In this document: piece by piece, positions 7,681 through 11,754 of the stretch | Layout of the letters: every line of letters begins with the position of its first letter | Position numbering within the stretch: position 1 is the stretch's first letter | DNA from: Euperipatoides rowelli | Taxonomy: Eukaryota > Onychophora > Udeonychophora > Euonychophora > Peripatopsidae | NCBI GenBank assembly: GCA_003024985.2 | Contig: PXIH01S0012765.1 | Direction: 5' to 3' (one strand) | DNA length: 11,754 nt | The notes under the pieces: generated by a model | Databases searched by the model: none | Told to the model about the DNA's origin: nothing | The model's input: only the letters and a program-made list of their open reading frames with translations | Made by a program: the position numbers and the translations under genes

Positions 7681-8751
7681 AATATTTACTAACATATTTA
7701 AACAACTGAAGAAGCTTGACTAAATTCGTTTAAATATAGAGAATTAGTCCCAATTGAGAAAAAAAAAGGAAGTGATCAATATTTAAAAAAAAATCCCATA
7801 ATAGGAATATGCATGGGGTGTATGGGAAGAGATCTTTGGTGGGTTGTAAGAAAAACAGAACCCTTCCAAACTTTTGCTCTGTTACATTCATCTGTTCACG
7901 TAGTTTTTTTCTGGACACAAAGTTTTCTTTTGTCAATACTGCCTATGAAAAGAAGAGAGCACAATGGGTAAAAACAGGAGGATCAATAATTGAATAATTA
8001 CAAGCCTCTTCAGTATACAGGCAAGAAACTAGTAAAAAAAAAAAAAAAAAAACATTAAAAAAAAAAAAGGGATTTGAATCTTGGAAAAAAAAATACCATA
8101 TAAAAAGAAAGAAAAAAACCTACAAAGGTAAAAATGGATTGGATACTATCATATCTAAATGTTTTAATAAATCTACACACACAGATCTGCACTTATACAT
8201 GCACTAAAACATTATACAGAGAAATAGAAAAAAAAAGCTATCCTACAATTATCAAAATTTTCCTTCCTTCTAGCATTAGTATTCTAAATGCTATAAATAC
8301 ATCATCTATCTGAATCCCATTCAAAGCTTTCCCATAATTGCCATTCATATGGTAAAATTCTAAACTTGAAGAAAAAAAAAATGAGCATATTTTAATTATT
8401 GTATGACCTGATCAAATGAAAAGTGGAATATGTTGATACATGCATTTTGAAGATTAAAGTGAATTAAAATATTCAAATCTGTCTTCATAATCTTATGAAA
8501 GAGGAAAAAATAATTTAAAGATAAGATTCTAAATCCACAGGACTGCTATGACCATTTTGAAAAAAATGGCCTATACCATTAATTAGTCAATGTCTATAAG
8601 CAGTCTAGAAGAACAAAAAACTAAAAAAAAAAAAAAAAAAGACTGAGAAATGAATTTGTGAAATTCTTTAAATAGGAAACTTTTAAAACATATGCAATTT
8701 TTGCTTTCGAAGGTGAATACATTAAAATTATTAAATATGAAAACTACATTA

Positions 8752-8797
8752 TTTTTTTTTTTTTCAGTTTTTTTTTCTTTTCTTTTTTTTTTTTTTT
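8752..8797. repeat. T-rich tract
   Basis: Runs of 13, 9 and 15 or so T are interrupted by CAG and single C bases. It lies 215 bp upstream of the plus-strand candidate exon at 9013, too far to be its immediate polypyrimidine tract. Confidence 0.85.
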
Positions 8798-9012
8798 GTT
8801 CCTTTAACATATGATTAAGTATAGTATTGATGAATAATCAGAAAAAACATGGGACTTTGACACTATGAGAGCACTCACATTTCTAAAGTTACACTACAGC
8901 TAATCTAAAAAGATATAAGAAGCAAAACGCTGTGTTTTTGTATTTTTTTAAATTTTCTTTTATAAATGTATATATTTATGGTATATATATTTATTTTTAT
9001 ATCTTGAAGCAG

Positions 9013-9194
9013 GACTATAACAGCTGCCAATAAGACGAAGAGATTTCAAGTGCAGAACAAACGCAGAGCCAACTTTGTGTCCAGACCGGCCGGCTTGGCA
9101 ACGCGAAGTGTCAGAGGCAGAATCGTACGGTATGTTGCCAAGTGGGATCAACTGTGCTGTGATCTCAGCTCTCTCTACATTCCAGCAGGCAGAG
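9013..9194 (+). CDS. Candidate internal coding exon of an unrecognised protein (partial)
   Basis: This 182-nt segment is the most GC-rich block of the right half. It starts after a T-rich acceptor ending GAAGCAG (AG at 9011-9012) and ends at AGAG before GTGAGA, a near-consensus donor at 9195. Between them one frame is fully open for 60 codons, with a single split base at each end. About two thirds of codons start with a purine and over a quarter with G, as expected of real coding DNA. The peptide runs TITAANKTKRFQ, then an Arg/Lys-rich stretch (QNKRRANFVSRPAG), then RGRIVRYVAKWDQLCCDLSS, ending YIPAGR. It has a Cys-Cys pair and no evident transmembrane segment. I do not recognise the family. 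The antisense strand also has a strong acceptor (T-rich tract ending TTGCAG at 9208-9206) and an open frame from 9205 down to about 8960, but no good donor and weaker codon structure, so I prefer the plus strand. Confidence 0.5.
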
Positions 9195-10314
9195 GTGAGA
9201 TAAAACTGCAAGTACAAAAAAAAAATCAAATCAATACATATACATATTCTACAAAGACACACACACACTCATTATATAATAAATAATTAATCCAAGGGTT
9301 ACATACTGTAAATACTTTCTTTGAAGAAAACCTCTAAGGATGCATATTTTAGTTTATACTTATTGAGCCATAAATATCATATTAATAAATTTCAAAATAT
9401 ATTTTTATTCTTCATAATTACTGCAACAAGTCATAGATAAAAATAAACATATAGAATTTATCCAATTGTTACAATAATTTAATTTGATATTTAATCTGTA
9501 TCCGATAAAATATCCCATTTCAATATGAATAAAATAAAATAACCCCCAATATTCTTTCAAGTGGATGCTTATTTTTAGTCGCATTCTTGAATTTTCACCG
9601 ACGTGAACCTTGCTTATTGAACCAGCCAAGTAAATTTTCATTTATCATCATATTTTTATATACTGTAGTCTAATTAGTTTACCAAATGGATTTACTGCAT
9701 ATCTGAATTTAATAAAAATTCACATTGAAATAACATAAAACTGTAATAATTGGGCTATGTAACTTTTCATACTAAATGTCAGATAAAATGCAATTTTTCA
9801 AATTTTTGAGCTGAACCATTTTTATTTCAGCACAAAATATACAAAATATATTTCAATACGCTAATAAAATATTATTGGAGGAGCCATCTTTTTTTCCAAT
9901 AGTTTTTTTGTTACTTTTACCGCTGCCACTCTGAAGCTAGATTTAAAAAAAATTAAAATATCATATAATCTTTATCTTGGTAGCAGTTGAAACATAAATA
10001 ATTTACATTCCAGACTCGCCTAAAAATTTTTTAATATTATTTATAAGGGAGGACAGTGAACAGATAAAGTTGACTTTTGTATTTTTGAAATAAGAACTTA
10101 AATTTAAGCTCAGGAGAGCGAAGATGTTTCATATTACAATGTCCAATTTAATGCAGGCGTATTTATATATTAGAATGTTCATTTAAATGTATACTATCAC
10201 CAAAATACAACTTTAGATATTTAAAATCGATTAAGATAAATATAAATTTTACTTCATTATTATGAACCATTTAGTTGTTATTCTAATTTTGAAGTAGTGA
10301 ATTTGAACAATTTT

Positions 10315-10375
10315 ATGGCTGCCAAGCCATTTCCGCTTTAAGATTTTTGTGTACATGCCACTGACGTCACATTAC
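10315..10375. promoter_or_regulatory. GC-richer patch with a perfect CRE octamer
   Basis: The palindrome TGACGTCA, the binding site of CREB/ATF-type bZIP factors, is at 10362-10369. It is flanked by ATGGCTGCC (10315-10323) and GCCGCC (about 10376-10381), which loosely resemble YY1-type or GC-rich promoter elements. ATGGCT and AGCCAT at 10315-10330 also form a 6-bp stem. The patch contrasts with the AT-rich surroundings and could be a small promoter or enhancer, or part of an old transposon copy. There is no associated TATA box or exon. Confidence 0.2.
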
Positions 10376-10714
10376 GCCGCCTTATGTATTTGAAAACATT
10401 GTTTGGCCCTATAGAATTCTATGATAAAGACTCCTGTTTCCATTCTTTTTATTGCTTTAAATTCTTAAAAAAAAAAAAAAAATAGCCAAGATGCTTGATG
10501 CAATAATATTGAAAACTAAAAGCATCTCCACTTCCACAATTGTTCTTAAGATTTTATAATTAGGAATTATTGCATATAAATTTTAAACATGTGGCATGGA
10601 CTCCGACAAAATATACTTTCTTTGCTTTAGCAAAACATCTCCTTCCGACTGCTAATAAATTTAGATTATATTAAAGTTTATATTTTAGAATTATTTATTT
10701 TTAAAAGTTAGAAG

Positions 10715-10738
10715 TACAGTACATGTAAATGTACTGTA
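10715..10738. repeat. Perfect 10-bp hairpin, GTAA loop
   Basis: TACAGTACAT (10715-10724) and ATGTACTGTA (10729-10738) are exact reverse complements around a 4-nt loop. It resembles the compact hairpin at 944-971 in size but shares no sequence with it. Confidence 0.75.
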
Positions 10739-11304
10739 TGTAGACTACTATTTGATTTGTGTTTAATAAATAAATGTATTTAATTTATTGAAAATGAAAG
10801 ATATTTGTTTACATCTTGTTTATTTTTTATCTGCTTTTACTGCAAAAACAAAATATATACACTGCTGTTAAGTTATTAATTTTTCTTAACTTATTTATTA
10901 CACCGGTACATTAAGCACACAAATTGTTTCTGTAAAATATACATTTAAAAAAAAAAAAAGTTAACTTGGTAAACTGTTATGTTAAAATTAATAAATAAAA
11001 ACATGGCAAACCAGAAAGAATTGAAGGCATTCTAATCAGACAAGCTTTTGTGTATGTGACTGTTTAATCTTACACAGACCAATCAGATTTGACTGTAGAC
11101 ATCAATTAACTAGGTTTGAACTTGAAGGCCTTTTTTTTAATGGTTCTCCCAAAGGGAGAAAAAGTCATAAATTTTTATTTCAAATATGATACATTTACTA
11201 ACTTAATAACCACAATCTCGATCAACTTCATATGTATATTCCAACATACTTTTTTTTTTAAAAAAAAAATTCAGTTAATTAAAATACTATCACGCTTATG
11301 CTAG

Positions 11305-11403
11305 TTCATGAGGAATCGAGAAGTCGCTCGCACAATTGACAGATCATCTAATTGGGACCACAAAATAGGGAGAGAAAAAAAAATAACCAAACAACTTGGC
11401 CAG
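11305..11403 (+). CDS. Weak exon-like segment, 33 open codons
   Basis: The segment follows TTATGCTAG and ends CAG before GTAGAT, an acceptable donor. It is a multiple of three and open throughout, reading FMRNREVARTIDRSS at the start and ending ITKQLGQ. The acceptor has a poor pyrimidine tract, and the second half includes an A9 run that lowers its coding likelihood. Its phase does not match the exon at 9013-9194, so they cannot be consecutive exons. On the minus strand the same DNA follows a better polypyrimidine acceptor but ends quickly in stops in all frames. I do not recognise the peptide. Confidence 0.13.
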
Positions 11404-11754
11404 GTAGATGAATTTTAAAGTCATACCAGAAAACACACGCTATACAATAAAAAAGAAATAAATATTTATTAAAAAAAAACTTTACATTAATTAAAAAAAG
11501 TGCATTTCATTTAAAAAAAATATGTTTATTACTAAGCAAAATCAAAATAGCAACATTACAATTTGAGTAATTTATTTTGAGATGAAAAACAACTGATTAT
11601 ATTTTCCTCTTAGGTGTTATATTTTCATTCTAGTCTAAAAACAGTTATCAACATTCAGTTGTTGAGTTCAATAATTTAAGGTTTGTTTTTTTATTATTAT
11701 TAAAAGCAACAAAAATACAATGTATACTAAAAACAAATTAATTGGTCATCTGTA
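11404..11754. other. AT-rich DNA to the window edge
   Basis: Short A runs and AT-rich sequence only. I see no gene, RNA or repeat that can be supported here. Confidence 0.5.

Larger units (their letters stand above)
6108..9012. other. Intron-like or intergenic AT-rich DNA
   Basis: No exon in this 2.9-kb stretch could be supported on either strand. Open frames at 6155-6349, 6334-6687, 7372-7593, 7730-7997 and 8583-8810 are runs of Lys, Phe, Ile and Leu from poly-A/T tracts, without coding-like codon structure or recognisable motifs. Plus-strand A runs (around 6535, 6757, 8034-8052, 8623-8640), an AAAAT repeat at about 6561-6595 and T-rich tracts at 7638-7680 and 8752-8797 make up the notable structure. 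If the minus-strand gene is real, part of this is its upstream intron. Confidence 0.45.
9195..11304. other. AT-rich intron-like or intergenic DNA
   Basis: No exon could be supported. A short CA run lies at about 9257-9269. The open frame at 9405-9641 (minus) has a slightly GC-richer core at about 9560-9630 but no matching splice-site pair. A GC-richer patch with a CRE octamer (10315-10375) and a perfect hairpin (10715-10738) are listed separately. If the plus exon at 9013-9194 is real, the beginning of this stretch is its downstream intron. Confidence 0.45.

Noticed and set aside
9405-9641. 78-codon open frame on the minus strand
   Set aside because: Only the first 25 residues have balanced composition. 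No acceptor/donor pair or homologous motif was seen, and the rest is AT-rich noise.
10764-10775. AATAAATAAA as a plus-strand polyadenylation signal
   Set aside because: The hexamer is very common in this DNA, and no matching coding end or clear GU-rich downstream element accompanies it.
1-11754. CRISPR arrays, prokaryotic operons, rRNA genes or intact tRNA genes
   Set aside because: No regularly spaced direct repeats, ribosome binding sites or rRNA-like blocks are visible. The two tRNA-like patches lack a full cloverleaf.

Overview
This window reads as non-coding-dominated nuclear DNA from an animal, probably an invertebrate. It is strongly A+T-rich (about 70% or more by eye). It carries many homopolymer runs of 17-20 A or T, no long ORFs, canonical-looking GT-AG splice sites around short GC-richer patches, and a metazoan-type polyadenylation arrangement. 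One ambiguous base (n at 1742) fits a draft assembly. I cannot name the species. There is nothing prokaryotic here: no ribosome binding sites, operons or tightly packed ORFs.

Layout. Positions 1-1275 are intergenic or repeat-derived. They hold several perfect or near-perfect hairpins (244-280, 486-514, 944-971, 999-1069) and two patches with tRNA-like A/B-box spacing that could be old SINE fragments (about 401-480 and 700-905). At 1275-1329 the minus strand has an AATAAA hexamer, a plausible CA cleavage point and a GU/U-rich downstream element, together a convincing 3' end. Going up the minus strand, 1301-5896 is T-rich and almost free of ORFs, and is best read as a long 3' UTR of about 4.6 kb. 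It contains three more hairpins (2282-2386, 2728-2779, 2797-2843). A short putative terminal coding exon lies at 5897-5981 (minus), preceded by a 109-nt intron and a possible 17-nt microexon at 6091-6107.

From 6110 to the right end I see mostly intron-like or intergenic DNA. The best single coding candidate is an internal exon on the plus strand at 9013-9194. It has a good acceptor and donor, 60 open codons and coding-like codon structure, but I do not recognise the protein. A much weaker exon-like segment lies at 11305-11403 (plus), and a small GC-richer patch with a perfect CRE octamer at about 10315-10375.

How it fits together is inference: a minus-strand gene would enter from the right and end near 1301, while the plus-strand exon would belong to a second, overlapping or nested gene. 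No gene could be named from sequence alone, and most confidences are deliberately modest.
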